This document shows, piece after piece, positions 1-8,800 of a stretch of DNA of 15,904 nt. The position numbers and the translations under genes were made by a program. Each line of letters opens with the position of its first letter. The first letter of the stretch is position 1. The stretch spans positions 1 through 15,904 of the forward strand of contig CAYLJO010000148.1 in NCBI GenBank assembly GCA_964383905.1. Direction: 5' to 3'. The notes under the pieces are model-generated. The model was not told where the DNA came from. It saw only the letters and a program-made list of their open reading frames with translations, and did no database searches. This DNA is from CAYLJO01 sp964383905. GTDB taxonomy: Bacteria > Acidobacteriota > Blastocatellia > Pyrinomonadales > Pyrinomonadaceae.

Positions 1-60
1 AACGCCCGGCGTGAGTCGATCTCCCTCATCGGTCTGCCTTGATCTGTTTCTCCCTAAAAC

Positions 61-98
61 AAAAAGAACGGGACGATAATACTGCGCCCCGTTCTTTT
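61..98 (-). terminator. Rho-independent terminator of the minus-strand Oar-like gene
   Basis: A perfect 11-bp inverted repeat (62-72 with 88-98, stem GAACGGG plus an A/T extension) encloses a 15-base loop. Read on the minus strand, the right arm comes first and the left arm runs into TTTTTGTTTT, the usual intrinsic terminator layout. It starts about 21 bases past the receptor stop codon at 120-122. The A/T part of the stem could also terminate plus-strand transcription, so it may be bidirectional. Confidence 0.85.
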
Positions 99-119
99 AC
101 CCTTAACACTTCCAAGCTG

Positions 120-3100
120 CTAGAACTGCAGTTTTAACGCGAACTGAATCACCCGCGCCGACTCACCCGTCTGGATGATTGTCTGTGTGGTGGGCGGTGC
201 TACCGTCGCGCAGCAGGTCTGCGCGAAGGCAGGGGACCTGATGCTGGGAGATCCCGCAGACGCATCGCGCGGGTTATCGAAGTTCGGGTGGTTGAAGGCG
301 TTGAACATTTCCGTCCTGAATTGCAGCCGCACCCGCTCGGTGATGTTGAAGGTCTTGATGAAGCCCAGATCCAAATTCCAATAGCTGGGGGCCGTGAAGA
401 TGTTCCGGCCGGATCCGTTCGCCCCGGCCGGGGGAATGGCGAAGGCTTTAGTGTCGGGAAATACCACCGGGCCGACAATATTAGGCTGGGGGCTGTCTTG
501 CAAGCGCGCCTCGATGGGGGTCAGAACAACGGCCCGCGATTCATGAGCGGCGTTGGCTGTTCTCGATCCACTGCGCACGCTGAAAGGCTCGCCCGACATG
601 TACGTGTAGATCGCGTTAATGGTCCACCCGCCGAAGATTTGGTTCAGCACCGGATGAGTGTTATTGAAATAGCGCCGGCCCCTGCCGAACGGAAGGTCGT
701 ACACTGAAGCCACAGTTAAAACATGTCTCCGGTCGAAATCGGAACGTCCCCGCTCGTCGCGAAAATTACGAATGTCAGTCGGCGTACGCGAGTTCGTCGT
801 CGAAAGACCGCCGCCGGAAGACGCTCCTACTGGATCGACCGATTGATCATCGATTGACTTTCCGAACGTGTAGGCGAGGCTCATCCCCAGTCCGCTGCTG
901 AAACGCTTACGGAGCGTGAACTGCGCGGCGTGGTAGACCGAGTCGGCGCCGTTATCGATGTAAGTAATGGTGGAGAACTGCTGGTTGGGCCGGAGCCTCA
1001 GCGCCAGCGTCGTGTTTTCTATCCGTTCGGCGAAAGCCCCCGCGGCATTTATATCTAGCTGCCCGGCAACCGTGCTGGAATTGATGAAGCTCCTGATGTC
1101 GCTGATCCCGGGGACCCCGGAAGCAACGATCGCGGGCGTCACACCGGCGACACCTGCCGGGCACCCCGTCCCATCCGCCCTGCATCCGTTCCGGCGATTC
1201 TGCTGCATCGCTAGAAAAGATGGAAGAATCGGATCGGAATTGATCTGGTTAATGTTGGCGGCCCGGAACAATCGCTCGCCGCGCCGGCCGATATACGCGG
1301 CTTCGGCCACGAAACCCGCCGGCAGCTCCCGCTGGATGCTCAGGTTCCACTCATGGACGGTCGGGACTTTCAGGTTCAGGTCAAAAACCGCGATCGGCGG
1401 AGCGTTACTGTTGAGCTGCAGCGGAGGAGTCAGGAAGGCCGACGGCTTGAGACTCGGCGCCGGCAGTTCTAGCGGGAACCCGCCCGCAATTGTCTTGCTC
1501 CCCGGCGCAACGCACCCGTTAGTCGCCGTCGTGAACGGGAAAGTAGACGAGCATGTGACGAGCAGGCCCGGCACTCTGCCCGCGACCGCCGTCACGTAGA
1601 ATGACGAAATGGGATCAAACGCCATGCCGTATCCCAGACGGATCACGCTCTTTCCGCTATTGCCGAAGAGAGAGTGCAAGAACCCTGTCTTCCAATCCGG
1701 GCTGTAGGCCAGACCGAATCGCGGCGCAATCGCGTCCCTGTTGCTCCGGTTGTACCAGCGATCCGCTTTGACGAATGTTGTGGGGCCGGCGGCGATCGGC
1801 GTGCTTGGCACAAACACATTGCCGCCGGCGGTCGTCGGGGCCGGATTGATCTCCCAGCGCACGCCGTAATTAAGTGTCAGATTCGGGCGCACTTTCCATT
1901 CATCCTGAAAGTAGAAGTTATACTGGTTTAAGATGTGCTTCTCATCAAACAGGCTTACAGTGTTGCCTGACTTGAACGGCAGGAACGCGTCGTTGTTGAG
2001 GTTACCGATGAACGTTTGCTGGATGCGCGCCGGGTTGCCAAGCAGGCTGTTGATCGTGCTGAGAAGAAATGCATTGTCGGTGCTGTTAATTCCGGGAGGT
2101 GCTGTGAATCCCGCAGGCAGCCCCCGAAGGCTCCCGTCGAAATTGACCTGCGGCGTCACGTTAATACCTCCGGGCTGGCCGCGCTGGTCCACGTGCCGAT
2201 AGAAGCGGAAATTGAGGCCGGTACGGAACTGGTGGGCCCCGCTGACGAAGCTCAGATTATCCAGGATTTGCGGCGTCGTGATGGCGCGCGCCGTCCGCGG
2301 TGTATTGTTGAACGGCACGTTGGTGCCCGTGAAATCAAACGGCGGGACGTTCGGGAAAGCCGGATTGGCCTCGCCCTGGGTGAACAAAAACCTGAAACGG
2401 GCGAAGCCCGCGGTAACTTCATTCACGACGCGCGACGAAATCACCCGCCGGTAGCTGATCGCCAGATTTCTGGTGGTCCGGAAGACCTCGCCGAGCGGCG
2501 GGAAACCGGGAAGCACAACCGGCCGCGCGTTCAGCGGATCACCTTTGAGCGTGTCATACTCGGAGTGCAGATAGCGCACGAAGACACTGTTGTTGGTGTT
2601 GAAATTGTGATCAAGACGGGCCATGTAGGCTGGGCCTTTAATCTGGGTCGGGGGGTTCCACAAGTAAGTGGCAGTGTTCAACCCATCGGTCACCGGCGTC
2701 CCGTTAGAGAAAGCGCCATAGTTATTTGGTAGCGGGAACGAGTTAAAGATCCCCGTTGTGACCGGGTCGAGCGCCGTCCCGGCTGGCCCCGCCGTCAGGA
2801 TGTTGTAGCTGAATACGCAATTGGTATCCGTCTGACTGGTGCAGTTTCTCACCCCGGGGGCCAACGCCCCGGTCTTCGGGTCAACCAGTAGCGGGGTGTT
2901 GCGGGTAATTTGCTGGCCTCCGATCACGAACGGCACCTTCGGGTTGGCCTTGAAATACCGGAAAATGCCGGCGCGGGCTAACGGCGTAAAGATGATCGGC
3001 GCGCCGAAGGTCTGGTCGATCGGCTGCGTAAAGTTAACCTGATTCCCCTGGTAGCTGCCAAAGAAGAAGGTCTTATTCTTCCTGATGGGGCCGCCCACCT

Positions 3101-3956
3101 CAAACCCGTACTGGTGGAGCTTGATGGCGGGCTTAGTTATTCCGTTGGCGTTGTTGAAAAACTCGTTGCTGTTGAGCGCATCATTGCGTAGAAAATAGAA
3201 GCCGGTGCCGTGAAACTCATTGGTGCCGCTGCGGGTCGCGACCGACACAGACGCGCCGCTGTTGCGCCCCTCTTCGGGCGTGGCGTTGTTGGTCGTCACC
3301 TTATACTCCTGAACATTGTCAGGATTGAGACGGTACAGATTACTGACGGGATTAGGTACAGACGATTCGTTGGCCTCGATCCCGTCAATCGTCACATTGA
3401 AGGCCCGGTCGCGCGAGCCGTTGACGTGGATGCCGGACCCGGCGCCTCCTGCCGAGCGCTGGACGACTCCCGGCTCCAGCGTAATAAGCGTCAGCGGGTT
3501 GCGGCCGTTGAGCGGCAGGGCTTCGATGGCTTTCTGTTCGACGACATTCCCAATGGTCGCGTTAGATGTTTGGATCTGCTCGGCGCCTGATTGGACGTTG
3601 ACCAGCTCCGACACCTGCCCGACCTCCATGGTGGCGTCAACGGTCAAAGGCGTATTCACTTGCAGCACGTTGTTCGTCCGCTGGTAGGTCTTATAGCCGG
3701 GGTGCTCGACGCTAATGGTATAAGACCCGACCGGCAATGAAGGGAAGGAATAGATGCCCGCGTCCGTAGTCGTTTGCGTGTAGGTCACGCCGGTCGCTTC
3801 GTTCCTGGCCGTAACCATGGCGGCCGGGACGAGCGCCCCTTTGGGGTCGGTGACCGTCCCCGAAATACTGGACGTGCCGGTTTGCGCGATGACCGTTGAG
3901 ACGCCTATTACCAGGAGAACGGAAAGGACGTGTATTAAACGCTTGAGCATCAGCAT
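120..3956 (-). CDS. Oar-like TonB-dependent outer-membrane receptor with carboxypeptidase-regulatory-like domain
   Basis: Predicted 1278-residue outer-membrane beta-barrel that would take up a large or scarce substrate using TonB/ExbBD energy; the substrate cannot be told. Seen: a signal peptide (about residues 1-25, cut near VIAQ), a carboxypeptidase-regulatory-like beta-sandwich (about 28-112), a candidate TonB box SELVNVQS (116-123), a plug with LPLNGRN (147-153), then a long barrel with FRTEMFNAFNHPNF (1213-1226) and a terminal phenylalanine after alternating hydrophobics, as BAM-assembled proteins have. The first ATG is chosen because AGGAGG (3964-3969) lies 7 bases before it; the in-frame ATG two codons on would be 13 bases away. 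Cysteines come in close pairs: 372/380, 802/815, 925/932 and vicinal 1248/1249, possibly disulfides in surface loops. It stands alone with its own terminator and lacks a SusD-like partner. Family is firm; function is unknown. Confidence 0.93.
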   Translation of the reverse strand: MLMLKRLIHVLSVLLVIGVSTVIAQTGTSSISGTVTDPKGALVPAAMVTARNEATGVTYTQTTTDAGIYSFPSLPVGSYTISVEHPGYKTYQRTNNVLQVNTPLTVDATMEVGQVSELVNVQSGAEQIQTSNATIGNVVEQKAIEALPLNGRNPLTLITLEPGVVQRSAGGAGSGIHVNGSRDRAFNVTIDGIEANESSVPNPVSNLYRLNPDNVQEYKVTTNNATPEEGRNSGASVSVATRSGTNEFHGTGFYFLRNDALNSNEFFNNANGITKPAIKLHQYGFEVGGPIRKNKTFFFGSYQGNQVNFTQPIDQTFGAPIIFTPLARAGIFRYFKANPKVPFVIGGQQITRNTPLLVDPKTGALAPGVRNCTSQTDTNCVFSYNILTAGPAGTALDPVTTGIFNSFPLPNNYGAFSNGTPVTDGLNTATYLWNPPTQIKGPAYMARLDHNFNTNNSVFVRYLHSEYDTLKGDPLNARPVVLPGFPPLGEVFRTTRNLAISYRRVISSRVVNEVTAGFARFRFLFTQGEANPAFPNVPPFDFTGTNVPFNNTPRTARAITTPQILDNLSFVSGAHQFRTGLNFRFYRHVDQRGQPGGINVTPQVNFDGSLRGLPAGFTAPPGINSTDNAFLLSTINSLLGNPARIQQTFIGNLNNDAFLPFKSGNTVSLFDEKHILNQYNFYFQDEWKVRPNLTLNYGVRWEINPAPTTAGGNVFVPSTPIAAGPTTFVKADRWYNRSNRDAIAPRFGLAYSPDWKTGFLHSLFGNSGKSVIRLGYGMAFDPISSFYVTAVAGRVPGLLVTCSSTFPFTTATNGCVAPGSKTIAGGFPLELPAPSLKPSAFLTPPLQLNSNAPPIAVFDLNLKVPTVHEWNLSIQRELPAGFVAEAAYIGRRGERLFRAANINQINSDPILPSFLAMQQNRRNGCRADGTGCPAGVAGVTPAIVASGVPGISDIRSFINSSTVAGQLDINAAGAFAERIENTTLALRLRPNQQFSTITYIDNGADSVYHAAQFTLRKRFSSGLGMSLAYTFGKSIDDQSVDPVGASSGGGLSTTNSRTPTDIRNFRDERGRSDFDRRHVLTVASVYDLPFGRGRRYFNNTHPVLNQIFGGWTINAIYTYMSGEPFSVRSGSRTANAAHESRAVVLTPIEARLQDSPQPNIVGPVVFPDTKAFAIPPAGANGSGRNIFTAPSYWNLDLGFIKTFNITERVRLQFRTEMFNAFNHPNFDNPRDASAGSPSIRSPAFAQTCCATVAPPTTQTIIQTGESARVIQFALKLQF

Positions 3957-3963
3957 TGAGGGA

Positions 3964-3969
3964 CCTCCT
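3964..3969 (-). promoter_or_regulatory. Shine-Dalgarno site of the minus-strand Oar-like gene
   Basis: The minus strand reads AGGAGG, 7 bases before the ATG at 3954-3956. This decides for the first of two nearby in-frame ATG codons. Confidence 0.8.
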
Positions 3970-4095
3970 GAAATGTGTCGGCGCGGGCTTGTTTGCCATC
4001 AGCCAGGCGCCTGATCTTTAACCGACTGTCGTTTGTAAATTGCTGGCGAGTAGGTCTCGCGACAGGAATGTGAGAGTACTGAAAGCTAACCCTCT

Positions 4096-4136
4096 CTACG
4101 GTTGGGTCAACCAATTGAGCGGACTGGAAACCGTAG
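4096..4136. repeat. 8-bp inverted repeat upstream of the minus-strand receptor
   Basis: CTACGGTT (4096-4103) is repeated inverted as AACCGTAG (4129-4136) with 25 bases between. A smaller inverted repeat, GGTT/AACC, sits at the left arm. It lies about 140-180 bases upstream of the receptor ATG. It could be an operator with two half-sites or chance; nothing in the sequence decides. Confidence 0.35.
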
Positions 4137-4221
4137 TCACATCACCGTCGCGCCGATGGCCATCAGTATAAAGCCGGAACTCCTCCCGTCAAGAAAATTC
4201 TTTATCTCATGGCGTCCGGGG

Positions 4222-4244
4222 AAGACTTCGCGAACAAGTCTTTT
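4222..4244 (+). terminator. Weak hairpin with T-run, possible plus-strand terminator
   Basis: AAGACTT (4222-4228) pairs with AAGTCTT (4236-4242) across a 7-base loop, and the right arm runs into TTTT. The stem has few G/C pairs, so termination would be weak. It sits about 40 bases before the receptor remnant and may be left over from whatever preceded it. Confidence 0.3.
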
Positions 4245-4282
4245 ATGATCGGTGCACGGCTTCTGCGGCCGTCCTTCGTTGA

Positions 4283-5179
4283 TTGGTGGCAGGGGCTTTA
4301 ATCCAAAAACCGGCGGGTTATGCCTTCCGTGGCACCACGAGCGCGACGGGAAATCCGAACCCCGGATTTACCGACTACCTGATTCTTGACCAAATTCGCC
4401 CCTATAAAGGTTACCGCTCCATCACGATGCTCGAACCGCGCTTCAACTCGAATTATCACAGCTTGCAGGTTTACGCCCAGCACCGCTTCGCGAGATCATC
4501 ACAGGTGAATGTTGCCTACACCTGGTCGAAAAACTTGACCGACGAGCAAAACGACCGCACCAACGCCCCGCAAAATAATTACGATATTAGGAGCGAATAC
4601 AGCAGAGCGGCTCTCGACCGCCGGCACGTTTTTTCGCTGAACTACATCTACGAGCTGCCGTTCTTCAGTAACCGCCATGACTTTGCCGGTAAGGTTCTGG
4701 GCGGGTGGGAAACCTCGGGAATTGTGGTCTACAACACGGGGTTGCCGTTCACTGTCACCACTTCCTCTTATGACCCGGCAGGACTTGGTTTTATTCCGGC
4801 GTTAATCGCAGGCGGTAGACCAAACCTCCTCTGTGACCCGAACGCAGGTGCGCTGCATACACTGCAACGATACTTCAACACCAGTTGTTTTCAACCGAAT
4901 CCGGCCGCCACAGCAACCGGCTTGAGCAACACCCCCGGCTCTGCAGGACGTGGAATTATCAACGGCCCCCCGAGTTTCCGTGTCGACTTTTCGATGATCA
5001 AGAACATTCGCTTCGGCGAAACGACGAACTTGCAACTTCGCGGCGAAGCCTTCAATGTTTTCAATCACACGAACTTCAGGAGCTTTGGCAGCACCAACGT
5101 AACTTCCGGGCTGTTCGGGACAATCGGTGCCGTTCGGGATCCGCGCACCATCCAGCTCGGTGTGAAGTTTATCTTTTAG
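4283..5179 (+). pseudogene. C-terminal remnant of an Oar-like TonB-dependent receptor
   Basis: The 298 residues align with the end of the complete plus-strand receptor downstream, beginning near its residue 861 of 1134. The shared IQKP, IRP.(K/R)GYRSI, RFNSNYHS, VAYTWSKN and LDRRH stretches show this, and identity is roughly 60% by eye over the best 95 residues. FNVFNHTNF (257-265) and a terminal phenylalanine close the barrel. The signal peptide, regulatory domain, plug and about three quarters of the barrel are missing. The frame opens with TTG directly after a TGA (4280-4282), without a ribosome binding site, so secretion and translation are unlikely. There is no frameshift or internal stop in the remnant and its terminator is kept, so the loss may be recent, or the piece may be maintained as donor sequence. 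I read it as a 5'-deleted paralogue and not as a functional short protein. Confidence 0.82.
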
Positions 5180-5201
5180 TCCGACCGTTTTCTCAATCAA
5201 A

Positions 5202-5249
5202 CGCGGATGCCCGCAATGTCAATAGATTTTGCGGGTATCCGCGCTTTTG
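5202..5249 (+). terminator. Strong terminator hairpin after the receptor remnant
   Basis: A 15-bp stem (5202-5216 with 5229-5243, one G-T wobble) has a 12-base loop and is followed by CTTTTG. It begins 22 bases after the stop of the receptor remnant. Its intact state suggests the 3' end of the old gene, terminator included, was kept when the 5' part was lost. It should insulate the downstream receptor from read-through. Confidence 0.85.
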
Positions 5250-5814
5250 TCTACAGGTTGTGATTAAATGAATTGCCGTCTTGTCGCGAAGCCATAGGAT
5301 ACATCGCCGGGGCGTCACGCTGGAGTCTTCGCGTCGCGGGGTTCTCCAAAAATCGAAAGAGGTTTCTCCATTTTTCTGGATCAACTCGCCTGACATCACG
5401 TATTTGCCTATCAAACTAGCCGTGCCATCAAGCGCAAAGACCAGGCATGTAACTTGCCTATCGGCTTCAGCGCGACTGAGTCAAATCAAGGATTCTTTGA
5501 CATCAGGAAGAGTTATCATATTGATAAAATTTTTTAGTTTTATTTATCGATATAATCTCAATAAAATATCTCTCTTACAACCCAAGGGGGGGCTGATTGC
5601 TCTTCCTCATCTTCGACTGAATTTCACCGGTGAGCGAAGCGCAGGCGCTTCCGAGTTGTACCGGGTTAATGTGTTTTGGCGCATTGCCCTTGAGCAGCAA
5701 ATTTATTCATGTTCAAAATGTCGTCTGGTCTGTCTGTAGTTAAAGGGTGCTGGCGGGCACAGACTCCGAGCATGAAACAGTTTTAATCCTTCCATTTTTC
5801 AAGAGGAAAACGCT
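5250..5814 (+). promoter_or_regulatory. Long non-coding leader before the plus-strand receptor, with an AT-rich stretch
   Basis: About 565 bases without a believable gene; the longest open frame (5281-5739) has a composition unlike a protein and matches no family I know. A strongly AT-rich stretch (about 5510-5578) contains TATAAT at 5551-5556, with TTGACA upstream at 5497-5502. Those two are 48 bases apart and so cannot be one promoter, and TTGACA has only a poor -10 at 16-17 bases. A run of seven G's (5586-5592) follows the AT-rich part. A small stem (5747-5750 with 5757-5760) lies near the gene. If transcription starts near 5563, the receptor mRNA has a leader of about 250 bases. Confidence 0.4.
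5802..5806 (+). promoter_or_regulatory. Shine-Dalgarno site of the plus-strand receptor
   Basis: AGAGG lies 8 bases before the ATG at 5815, supporting that start. A four-codon reading frame upstream (5772-5786) has no such site. Confidence 0.7.
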
Positions 5815-8800
5815 ATGAGACACCATTTTGCGACGGGGCTGCGCCATTTGCTGTTAGCCCTCGTATTCTGTTTAGCCTTTGTCGGTATTGCATCCGCTCA
5901 GGAGATTACGGGCAGCATTGTTGGCACAGTGAGAGACACTAGCGGTGCTGCTGTTCAAGGCGCCACGGTAACGATTACTGACATAGACAAGAAAGTACTC
6001 GTCCGCACGGTCACTACCAATAATAATGGAGAATATTCTGCGCCGCTGCTACCGGTAGGCAACTATGAGATCGCGGTGGAAGCCCCGAACTTCAAGAGAT
6101 TCGTCGAAAGCAAGATCAAGCTTGATGTCAATCAACGCTTGACGAAAGACGTGACACTTGAGGCCGGCAACATTTCTGAAGTTGTTACGGTAGAGTCCGC
6201 CCCGCTGCAGGTGGATACGCAGACGCCGACCGCCGGGACTTTAATCTCCGGCACGCAGGCGCGCGAGCTGTCTTTGAATAATCGAAACTTTGTTCAACTC
6301 ACGACACTCAGCCCAGGGGTCTCTTCCAACCTTTCAGATCAGGTCTATGTAGGTACGACAAACCCGGTCGGTCAGGCTAACCTGGTGAACATTGCCGTCA
6401 ATGGCGCGCGCGCAACCGCCAACAACTGGGTTGTTGATGGCGCTGATATTACCGACCAGGGCTCTAATTTCACTATTCAGTTGTATCCGAGTGTGGATGC
6501 GATTGGGGAGTTCAAAATCCTGCGCAGCCTCTACCCGGCCGAGGAGGGGCGGAGCGGTGGCGGACAGATAAACGTCGTTACCAAGTCGGGTACCAGCCAG
6601 TTTCATGGTGGCGGTTACGAGTTCTTCCGCAATGATGTACTGAATGCCAATAGCTTTATCCTGAACCGGACGACGAACCCGGCTAACATTGATGCAAACG
6701 GAAAGGCAAAGCGTCCGCCTCTACGGTACAATAACTTTGGTTACACCATTGGTGGTCCGCTCTACCTGCCGCGCTTTGGCGAGGGCGGGAAGTCCATCAT
6801 CAGCGGCAAGAACCGCACCTTCTTCTTCTGGTCACAGGAATGGCGTCGCGTAATTACCTACACCGTGTTCACGCCGCTTGTTCCGAACAGCCAGTTAAAG
6901 CAGGGCATCTTCCCGGTTCCCGTGTGCGTGGCAAATTTTAACTTGGGTAACAATGGCTGCACGAAGGCGACACAGATCACCAACATTAATCCGGTTGCAC
7001 AGGCTTACATCCATGATATTTATGGGCCGCTGCCGGAGCCTGATGCGACCTTTACCCTCACTTCGCCACAGCGTAATTTGTTCAACTTCCGTCAAGAGAT
7101 TCTGAAGATTGATCACAATTTCAGCAAAAAGCTAACCGCCTCATATCGTTTGGACTTTGATGCGATCCCGACGCAAGAGGCGAACTCGCTCTTTTCCAGC
7201 GGCTCCGGGCTGCCGGGAGTCTCGACTACGAAAACGGATTCGCCGGGGCACAGTCATGTCGGGCGCTTCACCTACACCTTTAGCCCTTCGGCAATCCTGG
7301 ATGGCGGTTATGCCTATGCTTACGGAGCGATCCTGAGCACGCCCGTGGGCTCGCTCCTCCAGAGCAACTCTTCCGTCCGTATACCTCTTCCGTTCCCGGT
7401 CACGTTGGGCCGCATCCCTGTCGTCAGTCCGGGCTTCGCATCTACTTCGACTTTCGGCCCTTATGATAACTTTTCCAACGATCATAAGGTCTTCGCCAAT
7501 TTCACAAAAATCCGTGGCCCGCACACAATAAAATTCGGTGGGCAATTGAACTTCAGCCGGAAGCACGAGAATGCCGCCGGCGGCAATCAAGGGACGTTTA
7601 GTTTTGCCAGTAGCCCGCGTCCCGCTGGCACCTCCGCCACTTTGCAGAGATGGGCCAACTTCCTCCTGGGTAACGCGAGGACTTTTACCCAGACCAGTCT
7701 GGATATTACTAACGACCTCAGAAGGAAGTACCACGAATTCTATGCGCAGGACGAGTGGCGCGTGCGACCAAACCTGACCATGTACTACGGCCTTCGCTAT
7801 TCACTCTTCCGCCAGCCGGAGGACAAGAATGGACTGTTCACAAATTTCGATCCCTTCCTCTTCAACCCGAGCCGCGCCTTCCAGGTTGATGCCGGTGGTA
7901 ACCGGGTCGGCCCGGGCGATCCATTCAACGGCATTATCGCGAACACGCAAAATACTGGTGGTGCCCATCCATCACCCTTTGGTCAGAAGGTGGTCAACGA
8001 TGATAACAAAAACTTCGCGCCGCGTTTTGGCATTGCCTGGGACCCGTTTAAGAAGGGTACGACGTCCATTCGTACCGGATACGGAATCTACTACGATCTG
8101 ATAACGTATGCCTTTTTCCAGGATGCCTCTCAAAACGATCCGCCGTTCGTCAACAATATAACGATCAATAATACGCGGCTGGACAATCCTTCAGCCGGCA
8201 CTGTGAGTGTTGATACCGGCGTGGTGGATTTACACGCCATCGGCCTGCCCTACCATACCCCATATATGCAGCACTGGTCTTTTGATATCCAGCACCAACT
8301 GGCGAAGAAAACGACGCTTGACGTGGGCTACTACGGGTCAAAAGGAACGCACCTGATCGGCGACATTGACATCAACATGCTCCCGCCGGGCGCGGCCATC
8401 GCGGCGGGGATACAGAAGCCGGGTGAGATACTTGGGGATGACACCATCCTCAATCAGATCCGGCCTTTTCGGGGCTATCGCTCAATCCAGTCCAGGCAGA
8501 CCCGGTTTAACTCGAATTACCACAGCATGCAGGTTTACCTGCAGCAAAGGTTTACGGGCGGCTCTCAAATCAATGTCGCCTATACCTGGTCCAAGAACAT
8601 AACCGATAATCCGGCCGACCGCGTTGCCGCGCCTCAGGACGCGTACAATATAAGAGGTGATCGAGCCCTGGCGCGACTTGACCGCCGTCACATTCTGACT
8701 CTCAACTACGTATACGAGCTCCCGTTCTTCAGGCAGCAGCGTGGATTTGTCGGCCATGCTCTGGGTGGCTTGGAAGTCTCTGGGATCACGACGCTTGAGA

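Larger units (their letters stand above)
3957..4282. promoter_or_regulatory. Divergent gap upstream of the minus-strand receptor and the receptor remnant
   Basis: No credible gene lies in these 326 bases. The left end holds the ribosome binding site of the minus-strand receptor (AGGAGG on the minus strand, 3964-3969). Further in are an 8-bp inverted repeat (4096-4103 with 4129-4136) and a 7-bp hairpin followed by T's (4222-4242). The receptor promoter should be here, but I see no convincing -35/-10 pair on the minus strand. I also see no translated similarity to the missing part of the neighbouring receptor remnant, so its break point lies near 4283. Confidence 0.5.

Noticed and set aside
1933..2732. 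Long plus-strand frames (up to 238 codons) opposite the minus-strand receptor
   Set aside because: They are antisense shadows of a GC-rich gene whose own domains are continuous; the antisense products look like no protein family.
5281..5739. Open frame of 152 codons in the receptor leader
   Set aside because: It spans the AT-rich segment, has no convincing ribosome binding site, an uneven composition and no resemblance to a known family; it is probably chance.
5717..5764. GTCTGT/ACAGAC and GTGC/GCAC stems near the receptor start as a riboswitch
   Set aside because: The stems are short, do not nest into any riboswitch architecture I know, and lie among unstructured sequence.
5772..5786. Four-codon frame ATG-AAA-CAG-TTT-stop upstream of the plus-strand receptor as a leader peptide
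   Set aside because: Too short, no ribosome binding site and no attenuator structure after it.
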